From: an uncultured Oleispira sp.
GTDB taxonomy: Bacteria; Pseudomonadota; Gammaproteobacteria; Pseudomonadales; Oceanobacteraceae
Direction of reading: 5' to 3'
DNA length: 64,000 nt
Assembly (NCBI GenBank): GCA_913061415.1
Contig: CAJXUD010000008.1
Span: 62,001-126,000, forward strand
Of the stretch, positions 27,724 to 37,826 are shown in pieces. The position numbers and the translations under genes are program-made. Position 1 is the first letter of the stretch, and the number at the start of each line of letters is the position of its first letter. The notes beneath the pieces were generated by a model. That model made no database searches. It worked only from the letters and a program-made list of their open reading frames with translations, and had not been told where the DNA came from.

Positions 27724-28623
27724 TTAAGCATCATTCGCGGCAGCGATTAACTGTGGGTGGCGCTTTTTAGCGTCATTCCAAGCGCATTCCATCTCATCGC
27801 TACTAACCTGGTTACTATTGCCAAGCTCTAAGCTTTTACCGTGTGCAGCCAAACTCTCGGCCGCTAAACTATAGCGTTCACTAAAGCGACGATTGGCCTG
27901 ACGTAAAGCCTGCTCAGGATTGATACCCAAGTGTCTAGCGACGTTTACGCAGGCAAATAATAAATCACCCACTTCGTGCTTTAATCGTTCTTCATCGGCC
28001 TGTTCAATTTCTACTTCGACCTCTATTAGCTCTTCACGAACTTTATCCAAGACTCCTTGAATTTCGGTCCAATCAAAGCCCCGCATTGAGACCGCCTTTT
28101 GAATTTTATCCGCTCGAGTCAGTTCAGGCAGAGAAGCTGGAATATTGCTCAAATAATCCACCAGCTCAAGTCCTTTAGACTTGATTGCCGCCCCTTGACT
28201 GCGTTCGGCTTTCAAGGCTTTTTCTTGCTGCTTAATAATCTGCCATTGCGCATGGATTTCCGCTTCGCTCGGACAGCTATCAGGATCACGCTTGGCATAA
28301 AGATCTCCTGCAGGAAATACATGGGGATGACGACGAACCAGCTTGGTAACCAACACATTGATCACCGATGAAAAGTCAAACAAAGTCTGTTCATTGCCTA
28401 ACTGGCTGTAAAAAATCACTTGGAATAATAAATCACCCAATTCTTCTTCAACATGTGGCCAGTCTTGAGACTCTATTGCTTCAGCCACTTCGTGCGCTTC
28501 TTCTAGAGTATGCGGCACAATAGAATCAAAGGTTTGCTTAATATCCCAAGGACATCCGCTCTCAGGATCGCGTAAGCGCTGCATTAAGTAAACGAGGTCA
28601 CTGAGTTCGTAATCTTTATCCAT
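27724..28623 (-). CDS. mazG: nucleoside triphosphate pyrophosphohydrolase MazG
   Basis: MazG hydrolyses all NTPs and dNTPs to monophosphates and in E. coli lowers ppGpp effects under starvation. The 299-residue protein (263 in E. coli) has the two tandem MazG domains. The first carries LMQRLRDPESGCPWDIKQTF, the metal-binding EEAHEVAEAIE and EELGDLLFQVIFY. The second carries REELIEVEVEIEQ and HEVGDLLFACVNVARHLG. It lies 36 bp after relA, the same linkage as in many gammaproteobacteria, consistent with a shared stringent-response role. Confidence 0.95.
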   Translation of the reverse strand: MDKDYELSDLVYLMQRLRDPESGCPWDIKQTFDSIVPHTLEEAHEVAEAIESQDWPHVEEELGDLLFQVIFYSQLGNEQTLFDFSSVINVLVTKLVRRHPHVFPAGDLYAKRDPDSCPSEAEIHAQWQIIKQQEKALKAERSQGAAIKSKGLELVDYLSNIPASLPELTRADKIQKAVSMRGFDWTEIQGVLDKVREELIEVEVEIEQADEERLKHEVGDLLFACVNVARHLGINPEQALRQANRRFSERYSLAAESLAAHGKSLELGNSNQVSSDEMECAWNDAKKRHPQLIAAANDA

Positions 28624-28659
28624 AGCGATCCATTCAATCCTAATATCAATCCTAGCAAC

Positions 28660-30894
28660 TTATCCGTTACTGCGAGCTCGGCGTACCGTCAATACATTCG
28701 GTAGCTGATTCAACTTATTCAATACACGCCCAAGTTTCGACAAACTATCAATCTCAACGGTGATTTGCATATGCGCTTGATGATCTTTTTGCTCTGACTT
28801 CGTTTGCACTGCAACAACGTTTACCCCGCTATCAGCTAATACCAAACTCACATCGCGTAATAGCCCAGTACGATCATAAGCCGTGATATCCACATCAACT
28901 GGATACATTTGGCTTGCTTTGCCACCCCAACTGACTTCAATAATACGATCGGGCTCAGTCATTTCGTGGTGTAATAAATTATCACAATCAAGGCGATGCA
29001 CACTAACCCCTCGTCCAAGCGTGACATAGCCAGAGATATCATCCCCAGGAACAGGCTTACAACATTGCGCAATCTGGGTTAATAAATGTCCGACTCCTTG
29101 AATAGAGATATCGCTTTTTTTACTCGCCTTAGACGTTGGTTTTAACAGCGGTAATTCTTGCTGAGGCTGTTTAATATCGGTCTGACGAACAATATGCCTA
29201 ACCACTTGGCTAAGGCGAACGTCACCCGCACCAATCGCCGCAAACAAATCATCCGTGGTTTTCATATTCATCGCTTTAGCGACTTCGGCTAAAGGTTGGC
29301 GTTCAAGATCGAGTCGATCAAGTTCGCGCATCAATAATTGGCGGCCTTCTTCTTGGTTGGTATCTTTTGCTTGCAGCTTAAACCAATGCGCAACCTTTGC
29401 ACGAGCACGCGCGGTATTAATGTAACCGGCATCTTGATTTAGCCAGCCACGACTAGGCCTGGCTTCTTTACTGGTTAAAATTTCAACCTGCTCACCGGTT
29501 TTTAGCTTATAGGTCAGCGGGACAATACGCCCATTCACTTTGGCTCCCCGTGTACGGTGGCCAATTTCAGTATGCACTCGGTAAGCAAAATCTACCGATG
29601 TTGCTCCCGGTGGCAAATCAACAACATGTCCATCCGGGGTAAAAACATAAATACGGTCGGGATTGATGTCCGAACGTAAATCGCTCATTAATTCAGGCAA
29701 ATCGCCAATTTCTTCATGCCATTCAACTACTTGTCGTAGCCAAGCAATCTTTTGCTCATAGGCTTGGTCTTTAGCATCGGTATCGGTGCCTTTATATTTC
29801 CAGTGTGCGCAGACGCCTAACTCTGCATCTTCATGCATTTCTTGCGTACGAATTTGAACTTCCATGCCTTTTCCGCCGGGGCCAATTACCGCCGTATGCA
29901 AAGACTGGTAACCATTCTCTTTAGGGTTGGCAATGTAATCATCAAACTCGTGTGGAATGTGTCGCCAAAGCGAGTGAATAATTCCTAAAGAGGCATAACA
30001 ATCACGTAATGTCGGTACTAAAATTCGAACTGCACGTACATCATAAACTTGTGAAAACTCAAGATTTTTGAGTTTCATTTTGCGCCAGATACTGTAAATG
30101 TGCTTTGCACGGCCGTTGACTTCACACTCTATTCCAGCGCCTTCTAATTCACTGGTAATCGTGGAAACGACGTCGTCGACATACTCTTGTCGCGCTAAGC
30201 GTTTTTCATCCAGCAGGTTGGCAATCTTTTTATACGCAACCGGCTCTAGGTAACGAAAAGCGACATCTTCAAGTTCCCACTTTAAATGGCCAATGCCCAA
30301 GCGATGCGCCAATGGCCCATAAATATTAAAGACTTCGCGAGCGACTTTTATCCGCTTACTTTCAGGAGCGTCTTTGACAGCTCTAATTGCGGCTGTTCTT
30401 TCGGCCAGTTTGATTAAGGCAACGCGCACATCATCAATCACCGAAACCAGCATTTTACGTAGATTATCGACCTGCGCTTCACGCTGGCCTAATACGGCTT
30501 CTTCGGATGTATTTTGAATGGCATTGATCGCTGCCATGCGCAATACACCTTCAATGAGAGTGGCGACTTCTTCATCAAAATCTTTACGAACTTGAGCCAG
30601 AGACAAGCGTCCCTCGCGCACTGCGCGATACAAAATCGCCGCTAAAATGGATGCTTCATCAAGCTGCAGTTCGGCTAAAATCTGAGCCATTTCCAAGCCC
30701 ATCTGGGCACTGTCTAAGGTCCAAAACGTACTGTTTTGAACCGCATCTTCCGCGATGATTTTTGCAACGACTAATGCGTGTCGAAGTTTTTCTGGTTCTA
30801 AGATATCTGCTTCAGTGCAGATCTTATCTAGCCAAGCATCGACGTTTATTTTGCCATCGTGCTTTAGCGGCTGGTCATCTCTTACTTTTACCAC
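28660..30894 (-). CDS. relA: GTP pyrophosphokinase RelA
   Basis: RelA makes (p)ppGpp on stalled ribosomes during amino-acid starvation. The 744-residue protein has E. coli length. Domains in order are a pseudo-hydrolase domain without the HD metal motif, a synthetase domain, a TGS domain (RIYVFTPDGHVVDLPPGATSVDFAY), a zinc-finger region (IAQCCKPVPGDDI) and a C-terminal ACT/RRM domain. The synthetase domain contains EFDDYIANPKENGYQSLHT, the acidic EXDD motif typical of RelA rather than SpoT. The GTG start has AAGGAG six bases upstream. The first 20 bp overlap the end of rlmD, indicating translational coupling. Confidence 0.97.
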   Translation of the reverse strand: MVKVRDDQPLKHDGKINVDAWLDKICTEADILEPEKLRHALVVAKIIAEDAVQNSTFWTLDSAQMGLEMAQILAELQLDEASILAAILYRAVREGRLSLAQVRKDFDEEVATLIEGVLRMAAINAIQNTSEEAVLGQREAQVDNLRKMLVSVIDDVRVALIKLAERTAAIRAVKDAPESKRIKVAREVFNIYGPLAHRLGIGHLKWELEDVAFRYLEPVAYKKIANLLDEKRLARQEYVDDVVSTITSELEGAGIECEVNGRAKHIYSIWRKMKLKNLEFSQVYDVRAVRILVPTLRDCYASLGIIHSLWRHIPHEFDDYIANPKENGYQSLHTAVIGPGGKGMEVQIRTQEMHEDAELGVCAHWKYKGTDTDAKDQAYEQKIAWLRQVVEWHEEIGDLPELMSDLRSDINPDRIYVFTPDGHVVDLPPGATSVDFAYRVHTEIGHRTRGAKVNGRIVPLTYKLKTGEQVEILTSKEARPSRGWLNQDAGYINTARARAKVAHWFKLQAKDTNQEEGRQLLMRELDRLDLERQPLAEVAKAMNMKTTDDLFAAIGAGDVRLSQVVRHIVRQTDIKQPQQELPLLKPTSKASKKSDISIQGVGHLLTQIAQCCKPVPGDDISGYVTLGRGVSVHRLDCDNLLHHEMTEPDRIIEVSWGGKASQMYPVDVDITAYDRTGLLRDVSLVLADSGVNVVAVQTKSEQKDHQAHMQITVEIDSLSKLGRVLNKLNQLPNVLTVRRARSNG

Positions 30895-32347
30895 GAGATG
30901 CTCCTTTCTCTTTGGCTTTGCTCTTATTATTAATACCGCTATTAAGACGAGTATTAATGCGAGTTTTAGTCTGAGTTTTTAAGCGGTCACTCATCGTTTT
31001 CTGGCGGCCCTGAGTGCTTTTATTGGCAGGCACTAATAACACCATAGTTTCGATATGATGAGTATGAGGAAACATATCTAATACGGTAATCCGTTCAATC
31101 TCAAAATCGTTGCTAAGTGCCTTCAAGTCTCGTGCCAGTGTTGCTGGATCACACGACACGTAGACCATACGTTTTGCTTTTCGTTTAATCAGCTCCTCAA
31201 TACAGGCACTGGCGCCCGCACGGGGGGGATCTAATAAAACATAATCTGGGTTAGGCAAGTTACTTAAGCTATTACTATCTGACAAGTCCGCTTTGTGGGC
31301 AATGAGACCACGATCACCTTCAACGCCGTTATTTTCAGTAGTCTTAACGATAGGTGCGCACAGTTGCTGAGCATGCTGCTGAATGGCCTGCACCATTTCA
31401 TCGCTCACCTCTACCGCATCAACAAGGGCGTTTTGGGCTAATGGCACTGAAAAATTACCGTGACCAGCAAATAAATCCCATACGCGAGAACCCGCTTCTG
31501 GTGCAAGCCAAGCTTTCGCTTCCGCCACCATCAATTGGTTGATGGTATTATTAACTTGGACAAAATAATCTGGATGAATGGTTAGATCATGACCCAATAC
31601 ATTATGGGTTAATGGACTAATAACCTCATTAATCGCCGCTAAAGGCTGTTCATCATCTGGACGAATGTAGATATCTATATCCAGCTCGCTCGCCCAACCT
31701 AGAAGCTTCTTACGGTCATTATCGGTGAGTTTTTTAAGTACTCTAAAGACTAATACTAAGCGCTCGCTGGCTTGTAGTACTTCAATGTGAGTAAAGCGAG
31801 TAATACCTTCAAGCTGCACTAAGCGGCTACGCCATGCTTTCCAATCGAGGGCTTCGTGCTCAACAAGTACCGGGCACGTATCAATATTGGTGAGATGCTT
31901 ACTCTGACTTTCACGAAAGCCAATAAAGACTTCTTGAGTCGCCTTGTTATAGCGAATACCCAAGCGAGCGCGTCGGCGATAATGCCACTGCTGCTGTTCT
32001 GCAATCAGCGGAGCATCCCAGCGCTCAACTTCAATGCCTTGACGGCTGAGCTCGCGTGCTACGCGCTGCTGTTTAAGAATGACTTGCTGATCATAGGCAA
32101 GGTGTTGTAAATCACAGCCGCCACAGCGTTTATAGTGCGGACAAGGCGGCTCAATACGATGTTCACTAACCTGCTCTATTGAGACCAGGCGGCAAAACCA
32201 TATTTTCCGTTTGCGCTCTAGCATTTCTGCGATCACGGTTTCACCCGGCAATGCACCCGGTATAAAATATACATCGCGCCCAGAGCGCGCGATGCCGTGT
32301 CCGTCCGATGCAAGGTCATGCACGGTTAGTGTCAGTGTTTTTTTCAC
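30875..32347 (-). CDS. rlmD: 23S rRNA (uracil(1939)-C5)-methyltransferase RlmD, with repetitive basic tail
   Basis: RlmD methylates U1939 of 23S rRNA. The 490-residue protein has a TRAM domain (about residues 1-60), a four-cysteine Fe-S motif (CPHYKRCGGCDLQ plus a later DTCPV) and SAM-binding DLFAGHGNFS. The catalytic Cys lies in MVYVSCDPATLARDL. After the normal end (HIETMVLLVP) about 50 extra basic residues follow. Part of this tail has four-residue periodicity (TKTR/INTR/LNSG/INN) encoded by 12-bp units at 30926-30985. The tail overlaps the relA start. The tail-free core matches E. coli RlmD. Confidence 0.95.
   Translation of the reverse strand: MKKTLTLTVHDLASDGHGIARSGRDVYFIPGALPGETVIAEMLERKRKIWFCRLVSIEQVSEHRIEPPCPHYKRCGGCDLQHLAYDQQVILKQQRVARELSRQGIEVERWDAPLIAEQQQWHYRRRARLGIRYNKATQEVFIGFRESQSKHLTNIDTCPVLVEHEALDWKAWRSRLVQLEGITRFTHIEVLQASERLVLVFRVLKKLTDNDRKKLLGWASELDIDIYIRPDDEQPLAAINEVISPLTHNVLGHDLTIHPDYFVQVNNTINQLMVAEAKAWLAPEAGSRVWDLFAGHGNFSVPLAQNALVDAVEVSDEMVQAIQQHAQQLCAPIVKTTENNGVEGDRGLIAHKADLSDSNSLSNLPNPDYVLLDPPRAGASACIEELIKRKAKRMVYVSCDPATLARDLKALSNDFEIERITVLDMFPHTHHIETMVLLVPANKSTQGRQKTMSDRLKTQTKTRINTRLNSGINNKSKAKEKGASRGKSKR
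30926..30985 (-). repeat. in-frame 12-bp repeat at the 3' end of rlmD
   Basis: Five degenerate 12-bp units start at 30926, 30938, 30950, 30962 and 30974 (for example GCTATTAAGACG, AGTATTAATGCG on the plus strand). Because the unit is a multiple of three it adds a four-residue periodic, basic peptide to RlmD. Confidence 0.65.
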
Positions 32348-32503
32348 GATGGCCTACAAAATCAAGCGTTTGCGGTTAGATGGGGGCAATTATGTTGAAT
32401 TCAATTGCCCTTACATTTCTTAACACAGCTACCCGCCTGAGGTAACGGCTTCAGGGGATCAGGAATAGCCTTAATATAAGTACAGTGTATAAGTACTTTA
32501 CTG

Positions 32504-33400
32504 CTAGGCAAAAACACCGGTCGATAAGTAACGATCGCCACGATCACAAATAATGGCAACGATAGTCGCATTTTCGACTTGAGCACTTAATTGCAAAGCA
32601 CCCGCAATCGAACCACCTGACGATACACCACAAAAAATACCTTCTTGGGTCGCTAAGGCTTTCATTGTTTCTTCGGCATCTTGCTGGCTAATATCAAGTA
32701 CTTTATCAACGCGAGCCGCATCAAAAATACTGGGTAAATATTCTTTAGGCCAGCGACGAATGCCTGGGATGCTGGCGCCTTCTTGAGGCTGCAGCCCAAC
32801 AATTTGAATAGCTTCGTTCTTTTCTTTTAAGAAACGCGACGTTCCCATAATAGTGCCAGTCGTTCCCATCGCGCTAACAAAGTGTGTAACCTGCCCTTGG
32901 GTTTGCTGCCAAATCTCAGGACCTGTTGTTTCGTAATGCGCCAAGGGATTATCATCATTAGCAAACTGATTAAGCACTTTACCTTTTCCTTCAGCCTCCA
33001 TCGCAAGCGCTAAATCACGAGCACCTTCCATACCCTCTTTCTGGCTCACAAGAATTAGCTCAGCGCCATAAGCCTGCATTGCCCAGCGACGTTCCATACT
33101 GAGGTTATCGGGCATAATTAATACCATACGATATCCCTTAATGGCCGCAACCATTGCCAAAGCAATGCCCGTATTTCCGCTCGTCGCTTCAATCAAAGTA
33201 TCACCCGAATGAATCTGACCTCGGGCTTCAGCCTTTACAATCATGCTTAACGCCGCACGATCTTTCACCGAGCCCGCAGGATTGTTACCCTCCAGCTTCA
33301 GTAAAATCGTATTGCTGCTGCCTTCATTTAAACGCTGTAAGCGAACTAAAGGTGTCTGACCGATGCATGCATCAATAGTTGGGTATACAATGTGGGTCAC
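32504..33400 (-). CDS. cysM: cysteine synthase B
   Basis: CysM is a PLP-dependent O-acetylserine sulfhydrylase that can also use thiosulfate. The 298-residue protein has IGQTPLVRLQRL, the PLP lysine motif NPAGSVKDRAALSMI and the substrate loop EATSGNTGIALAM. GTTGTIMGTSRFLKE, the phosphate-binding region, and the C-terminal GVSSGGSIAGAL are also present. The start is GTG, with AGGA about seven bases upstream. Divergent from barA and upstream of rlmD-relA, the same arrangement as cysM/gacS in Pseudomonas. Works with CysE (12632-13447). Confidence 0.95.
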   Translation of the reverse strand: MTHIVYPTIDACIGQTPLVRLQRLNEGSSNTILLKLEGNNPAGSVKDRAALSMIVKAEARGQIHSGDTLIEATSGNTGIALAMVAAIKGYRMVLIMPDNLSMERRWAMQAYGAELILVSQKEGMEGARDLALAMEAEGKGKVLNQFANDDNPLAHYETTGPEIWQQTQGQVTHFVSAMGTTGTIMGTSRFLKEKNEAIQIVGLQPQEGASIPGIRRWPKEYLPSIFDAARVDKVLDISQQDAEETMKALATQEGIFCGVSSGGSIAGALQLSAQVENATIVAIICDRGDRYLSTGVFA

Positions 33401-33456
33401 AGGGGCGTCCTATTGTTAACATATAATGACAATTATAAATTACATATAACTAAAAT

Positions 33457-33502
33457 ACTGAATTCTAATACTGATTCTAACTGAATTGTAATATCGATTC
33501 GA
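33457..33502. repeat. imperfect 23-bp direct repeat in the cysM/barA spacer
   Basis: ACTGAATTCTAATACTGATT begins the first unit (33457-33479). The second (33480-33502) differs at about four positions. It lies in the 224 bp divergent spacer upstream of barA, close to where promoters would be. Confidence 0.6.
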
Positions 33503-33624
33503 AATTTACTTATACTCAATCGCTTCACATGATAATTGAGTTCTATATTATGAGAATAAATTCGTCACTGACGGGCTAAGAACCCGGTCAAATATTAAAC
33601 GATCTGCTGAATAATGGACAAAGC

Positions 33625-36519
33625 ATGAAAAACTGGAAACTACAAAATCGAATTCTGACCCTAGTATTATTACCCGGTCTAGTTGTGTCGTTATTTTTGG
33701 GTGGTTTTTTCATCATTCAGCGTATGAGTGATCTTGATTTACTGCTACAAGAGCGCGGTTTAGCCATTGCTAAACAAGCGGCCCCAACCAGTGAATATGG
33801 TGTGGTATCTGGCAATAATCAGTTATTACAAAATCTCGCCAACAACCTTTTAGAAGAGCGCGACCTACGCGCCGTTAATATTCTTAATAAAGATGGACTG
33901 GCACTCGCCTATGCCGGGCCGAAAATGAATACCAAATTCATTGGTAATACCCAATTCAAGAGCGGCCAGTTGCAGCTTTCCTCAACCGAAAGCACGATCA
34001 GAATTAAAGCCCCCATCTTTGCGCAGAACATAGAGGTTGTTGAAAGTAGTAATGAACCGCTATACCAACAGCAAAACATAGGGGACAATTTATTAGGCTG
34101 GATTGAGATTGAGCTATCCCTTTCAAATACCCAAATTGCAAAATATCAGCATCTAGCGACCAGTATTACCACCGTATTAGCGACGCTTATTTTAAGCCTT
34201 ATGATGGCCATAAGAATGAGTCGCAGCATTTCTGTGCCTATTCAAGAGATGGTGGAATGCGTTGAAGCCATCAGTGATGGAAAAATTGATGCGCGCATAC
34301 ACGTCAATGGAGGGGATGAGTTCCAAACATTGGCCGCGGGCATTAACGCCATGGCGATCGCGATTCAACGAACCAAAACAGAACACCAACAAAATATCGA
34401 ACAAGCGACCCATGATATCCGTGAAACGCTGGATAATATTGAGATTCAGAACATTGAATTAAACATTGCCCGCAAAGAAGCTCTAGAAGTCAGCCGGATT
34501 AAGTCAGAATTTTTAACCAATATTAGTCATGAAATTCGCACCCCTCTTAATGGCATATTAGGCTTCACTCGTATTTTATTAAAAGATCAAAGCGATCAGC
34601 GAAAAACAGACCATCTGAATACGATTGAAAAATCGGCTAACGGCCTACTAACCATCATTAACGACATTCTTGATCTATCCAAAATTGATGCCGGTAAGCT
34701 GGTGTTAGAAAATATTGATTTTAATGTGCGCGAAGTGCTAGAAGACGTCTTAACGATTAATGCCCCAGAAGCGCATAAAAAATCACTTGAACTGGTCAGT
34801 CTTATTTATTCCGACGTCCCGCAATTTTTGCGTGGCGACCCATTACGTATCAAGCAAGTGCTCACCAATTTAATTTCTAATGCCATTAAGTTTACCCCAC
34901 AAGGTAATATTACTGTGCGGGTAATTATTGAAGATGAAGACATTAATCAAGCCAGCGTGAAGTTTGAAATTACAGATACAGGGATTGGTCTTAACGAAAA
35001 GCAGCAAGCCAAACTCTTCCGATCGTTCAGTCAAGCTGACTCCAGCACAACCCGTCAATTTGGGGGTACCGGATTAGGTTTAGTCATTAGCCAGCACCTA
35101 GTAAAAGCAATGAAAGGGGATATTGGGGTTCAAAGCTCCGAAGGTGAAGGCTCTACCTTCTCTTTCTCGGTAACACTTAAGAAATCACGTCAGCAAGCCC
35201 TGCCTATGCAAGAACTAAAAGGGCAACAAGTGCTTCTTATTGAATCTTCTTCTAGTACTCGACTGAGCATGACCCATTTATTAGAGCAATGGCATGTACG
35301 TTACAGCGATACCGATAATTCAGATATTTTATTGCAAGCGCTGCTGCGTAAACATCGCAATGGTGACCCAGCAAATGCGGTGATCATAGGGTTAAGCCGT
35401 AAAGAACTGTACCAAGCAAAGACTGCCGAACTGTTTAAACAAGTTAACCGCTACAACCTCCCTATTATCGCCTTAGTGAATAGCGCTATTTCAGAAGAGC
35501 TGGAGTATGCGCAAACGCTGGGTGCCCATCAATCTTTGTCCAAGCCTCTGCAAAGTCAAAAGTTGTTTGGTTCGCTTTGCTCAAGCCTCGGCATTCAATT
35601 GTCGTCGGAAAATAGTAATAACCAAGACCGCATTCGGATGCCGGCACCCACTATCTTGGCGGTTGATGATAACGAAGCTAATTTAAAACTTGTAACGGTT
35701 TTATTAGAAGACATGGGAATCAACGTCATAACAGCAGACTCAGGACCACAAGCACTTATAGAACTTGGACAGCACGATATCGATATGATCTTTATGGATA
35801 TCCAAATGCCTGGCATGAATGGTTTAGAAACAACTCAGTTAATTCGGATCAAAAGAAGTTCGAAAGAACTGCCGATTATCGCCCTAACCGCTCATGCGAT
35901 TGCAGACGAAAAAGATAAAATATTACAGGTAGGCATGAACGACTACCAAACAAAGCCGATTAATAATGATCAGTTAATGCAATGTATTGAGCGCTGGACT
36001 GGTTATCATTGCGAAACAGAGACAAATAATCGCTTACCTAATAAGCTGCTATCCTATTCGCAGCAAGCCTCACAAAATAACGCACTTGAAAGCACCGTCA
36101 GTGAAAATTATTTACAAGAAGTTGGTCAGGAAGAAAGTGAGGAAGATTGCCTAATATTTGATCCGCAATATGCCATGCGATTGGCCAATAATAAACTCGA
36201 TCTAGCAATCGATATGTTTAATATGCTGCTGGATAGCTTAACCGATGACTTACCTGAAATTCAAAGCTTATGGCAAGGGCAACAACAAGAACTCTTATTG
36301 CAAAATATTCATAAGATTCACGGCGCAACGCGTTATTGCGGCACCCCTTGCCTAACGCATAAATTAGAACAGCTTGAGACCGGATTGAAAAATAAAGACT
36401 TGGTTGATTGTGAAGACCTGTATAAAAATACCTTGGATTCCATCATTCACTTACAAAAATGGGCGCAAGAAAATCAATGGCGCAATACGTTAGAACTCGC
36501 CGAGAAAGAAACGGTTTAA
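33625..36519 (+). CDS. barA: hybrid sensor histidine kinase BarA/GacS
   Basis: BarA/GacS phosphorylates GacA/UvrY and so controls the CsrA/RsmA small-RNA pathway. The 964-residue protein has a transmembrane helix (about 11-31), a periplasmic sensor region and a second helix (about 178-196). HAMP, HisKA with His302 (NISHEIRTPLNG) and HATPase_c with GTGLGLVIS follow. A receiver-like domain (about 530-650) lacks the phospho-acceptor Asp (VIIGLSRKEL). A true receiver follows (VDDNEANLKL, Asp725 in MDIQMPGMNG), then an HPt domain with His896 (IHKIHGATRYCG). This is the full unorthodox relay. Divergent from cysM, convergent with acpS. Confidence 0.95.
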   Translation: MKNWKLQNRILTLVLLPGLVVSLFLGGFFIIQRMSDLDLLLQERGLAIAKQAAPTSEYGVVSGNNQLLQNLANNLLEERDLRAVNILNKDGLALAYAGPKMNTKFIGNTQFKSGQLQLSSTESTIRIKAPIFAQNIEVVESSNEPLYQQQNIGDNLLGWIEIELSLSNTQIAKYQHLATSITTVLATLILSLMMAIRMSRSISVPIQEMVECVEAISDGKIDARIHVNGGDEFQTLAAGINAMAIAIQRTKTEHQQNIEQATHDIRETLDNIEIQNIELNIARKEALEVSRIKSEFLTNISHEIRTPLNGILGFTRILLKDQSDQRKTDHLNTIEKSANGLLTIINDILDLSKIDAGKLVLENIDFNVREVLEDVLTINAPEAHKKSLELVSLIYSDVPQFLRGDPLRIKQVLTNLISNAIKFTPQGNITVRVIIEDEDINQASVKFEITDTGIGLNEKQQAKLFRSFSQADSSTTRQFGGTGLGLVISQHLVKAMKGDIGVQSSEGEGSTFSFSVTLKKSRQQALPMQELKGQQVLLIESSSSTRLSMTHLLEQWHVRYSDTDNSDILLQALLRKHRNGDPANAVIIGLSRKELYQAKTAELFKQVNRYNLPIIALVNSAISEELEYAQTLGAHQSLSKPLQSQKLFGSLCSSLGIQLSSENSNNQDRIRMPAPTILAVDDNEANLKLVTVLLEDMGINVITADSGPQALIELGQHDIDMIFMDIQMPGMNGLETTQLIRIKRSSKELPIIALTAHAIADEKDKILQVGMNDYQTKPINNDQLMQCIERWTGYHCETETNNRLPNKLLSYSQQASQNNALESTVSENYLQEVGQEESEEDCLIFDPQYAMRLANNKLDLAIDMFNMLLDSLTDDLPEIQSLWQGQQQELLLQNIHKIHGATRYCGTPCLTHKLEQLETGLKNKDLVDCEDLYKNTLDSIIHLQKWAQENQWRNTLELAEKETV

Positions 36520-36554
36520 CAGTACCGATTCGGCGCTGATTATTATCTGAAAAG

Positions 36555-36581
36555 CTAACCTAGCGCAGAGCGCTAGGTTAG
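36555..36581. terminator. perfect 11-bp hairpin between barA and acpS
   Basis: CTAACCTAGCG (36555-36565) pairs perfectly with 36571-36581 around CAGAG. It lies between convergent genes and includes the last codons and stop of acpS. On the minus strand CTTTTC follows, a weak T-tract, so a shared bidirectional terminator is plausible. Confidence 0.6.
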
Positions 36582-36992
36582 TACTGCAAAAGCCACAATC
36601 ATCTCGCCCTCATCACTTAGGCTCAATAATACTTCCTGCCCCGCTAAAGACTTAGCACGAATTAACGCCTCACCTGAAAGCTCAACCAGAGGCTTACCAA
36701 GCTCATCGGCATGGATCATCATTTGCTGAAAACCGACACCTTTAGCGATGCCGGTTCCCAGTGCTTTTGAAATAGCTTCTTTAGCGGCAAAACGTTTGGC
36801 CAAAAAATTAATACTGCGACCTTTCTTCTCCCACATTAATAATTCATGCGGGGTAAGGATCCTGCGTGCGAATCGCTCACCCTGCTTTTCAACAACCTGA
36901 GCAATACGACGCTGGTCTAATAAATCAGTACCGATACCTTTAGCTGAAAGACCTTCCAATAAAGGCATACTCAAGCGGGCCTTATTAGGCAC
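36573..36992 (-). CDS. acpS: holo-[acyl-carrier-protein] synthase AcpS
   Basis: AcpS transfers the 4'-phosphopantetheine arm of CoA to acyl carrier protein. The 139-residue protein has the metal-binding [12 protein letters not shown] and the signature [20 protein letters not shown]. The frame opens with GTG at 36992, inside pdxJ; the ATG at 36968 is a possible alternative, since family members usually begin just before GIGTD. The pdxJ-acpS order is conserved. The stop codon is contained in the hairpin shared with barA. Confidence 0.95.
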   Translation of the reverse strand: MPNKARLSMPLLEGLSAKGIGTDLLDQRRIAQVVEKQGERFARRILTPHELLMWEKKGRSINFLAKRFAAKEAISKALGTGIAKGVGFQQMMIHADELGKPLVELSGEALIRAKSLAGQEVLLSLSDEGEMIVAFAVLT

Positions 36993-37737
36993 GGGCTTGC
37001 GCCAAATGAATTAGATCACGCATCTCTTTGACTGCATCCTTTAATCCAACAAAGACGGCGCGGGCAATAATGCTATGCCCAATATTTAATTCATTAATAC
37101 CCGGGATTTCAGCAACCGCTTCGACGTTATGATAATTCAAGCCATGGCCCGCATTCACAATAAGGCCTTGCTCAATCGCATAAGCAATACCGACTTTCAA
37201 AATCGCTAATTCAGCGGCTTGCTGTTGAGCATTTTCTGCATCGGCATAAGCCCCCGTATGAATTTCAATCGCCGGTGCCCCACAGCGAACAGCCGCATCG
37301 ATTTGAGCTTTGTCGGCATCTATAAAGAGTGACGCTTCACTATTTATCGCCGCTAAACGATCACAAGCTGCTTTGATTGCAGCTTCATTTGCAATCACAT
37401 CTAAGCCGCCTTCAGTGGTTAGTTCTTCGCGCTTTTCAGGAACAAGACAGCAATGCTCTGGTTTAACCTCTTCAGCCAATTCAAGCATAGCTTCTGTGAC
37501 GGCCATTTCTAAGTTCATGCGCGTATTTAACACTTCTTTCAATACATACACATCGCGGGTTTGAATATGGCGTCTGTCTTCTCGCGGGTGAATGGTAATA
37601 CCATCAGCGCCCGCTTCTTCTGCGACTAGAGCTGCTTGAACGGGATCAGGGTAGCGAGTTCCACGCGCTTGGCGCAACGTTGCCACATGATCAATATTTA
37701 CCCCTAATAAAACTCGTGCTTTTGCCACAATCATCAC
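36985..37737 (-). CDS. pdxJ: pyridoxine 5'-phosphate synthase PdxJ
   Basis: PdxJ condenses 3-amino-2-oxopropyl phosphate with deoxyxylulose 5-phosphate to form pyridoxine 5'-phosphate. The 250-residue TIM-barrel protein shows [52 protein letters not shown] and the C-terminal [17 protein letters not shown]. Several starts are possible near 37737 (GTG, then ATG). It overlaps acpS by 8 bp and lies downstream of recO, the conserved order. PLP made from its product serves IscS and CysM encoded nearby. Confidence 0.97.
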   Translation of the reverse strand: MMIVAKARVLLGVNIDHVATLRQARGTRYPDPVQAALVAEEAGADGITIHPREDRRHIQTRDVYVLKEVLNTRMNLEMAVTEAMLELAEEVKPEHCCLVPEKREELTTEGGLDVIANEAAIKAACDRLAAINSEASLFIDADKAQIDAAVRCGAPAIEIHTGAYADAENAQQQAAELAILKVGIAYAIEQGLIVNAGHGLNYHNVEAVAEIPGINELNIGHSIIARAVFVGLKDAVKEMRDLIHLAQARA

Positions 37738-37826
37738 CCTATTTAAAATGTTTAATGTTTAATATTTTTCTAAAGAATCTTACTGGTTAAAAACGATTAA
37801 AAATAACTAGCCTGCATCGCCCCGTA

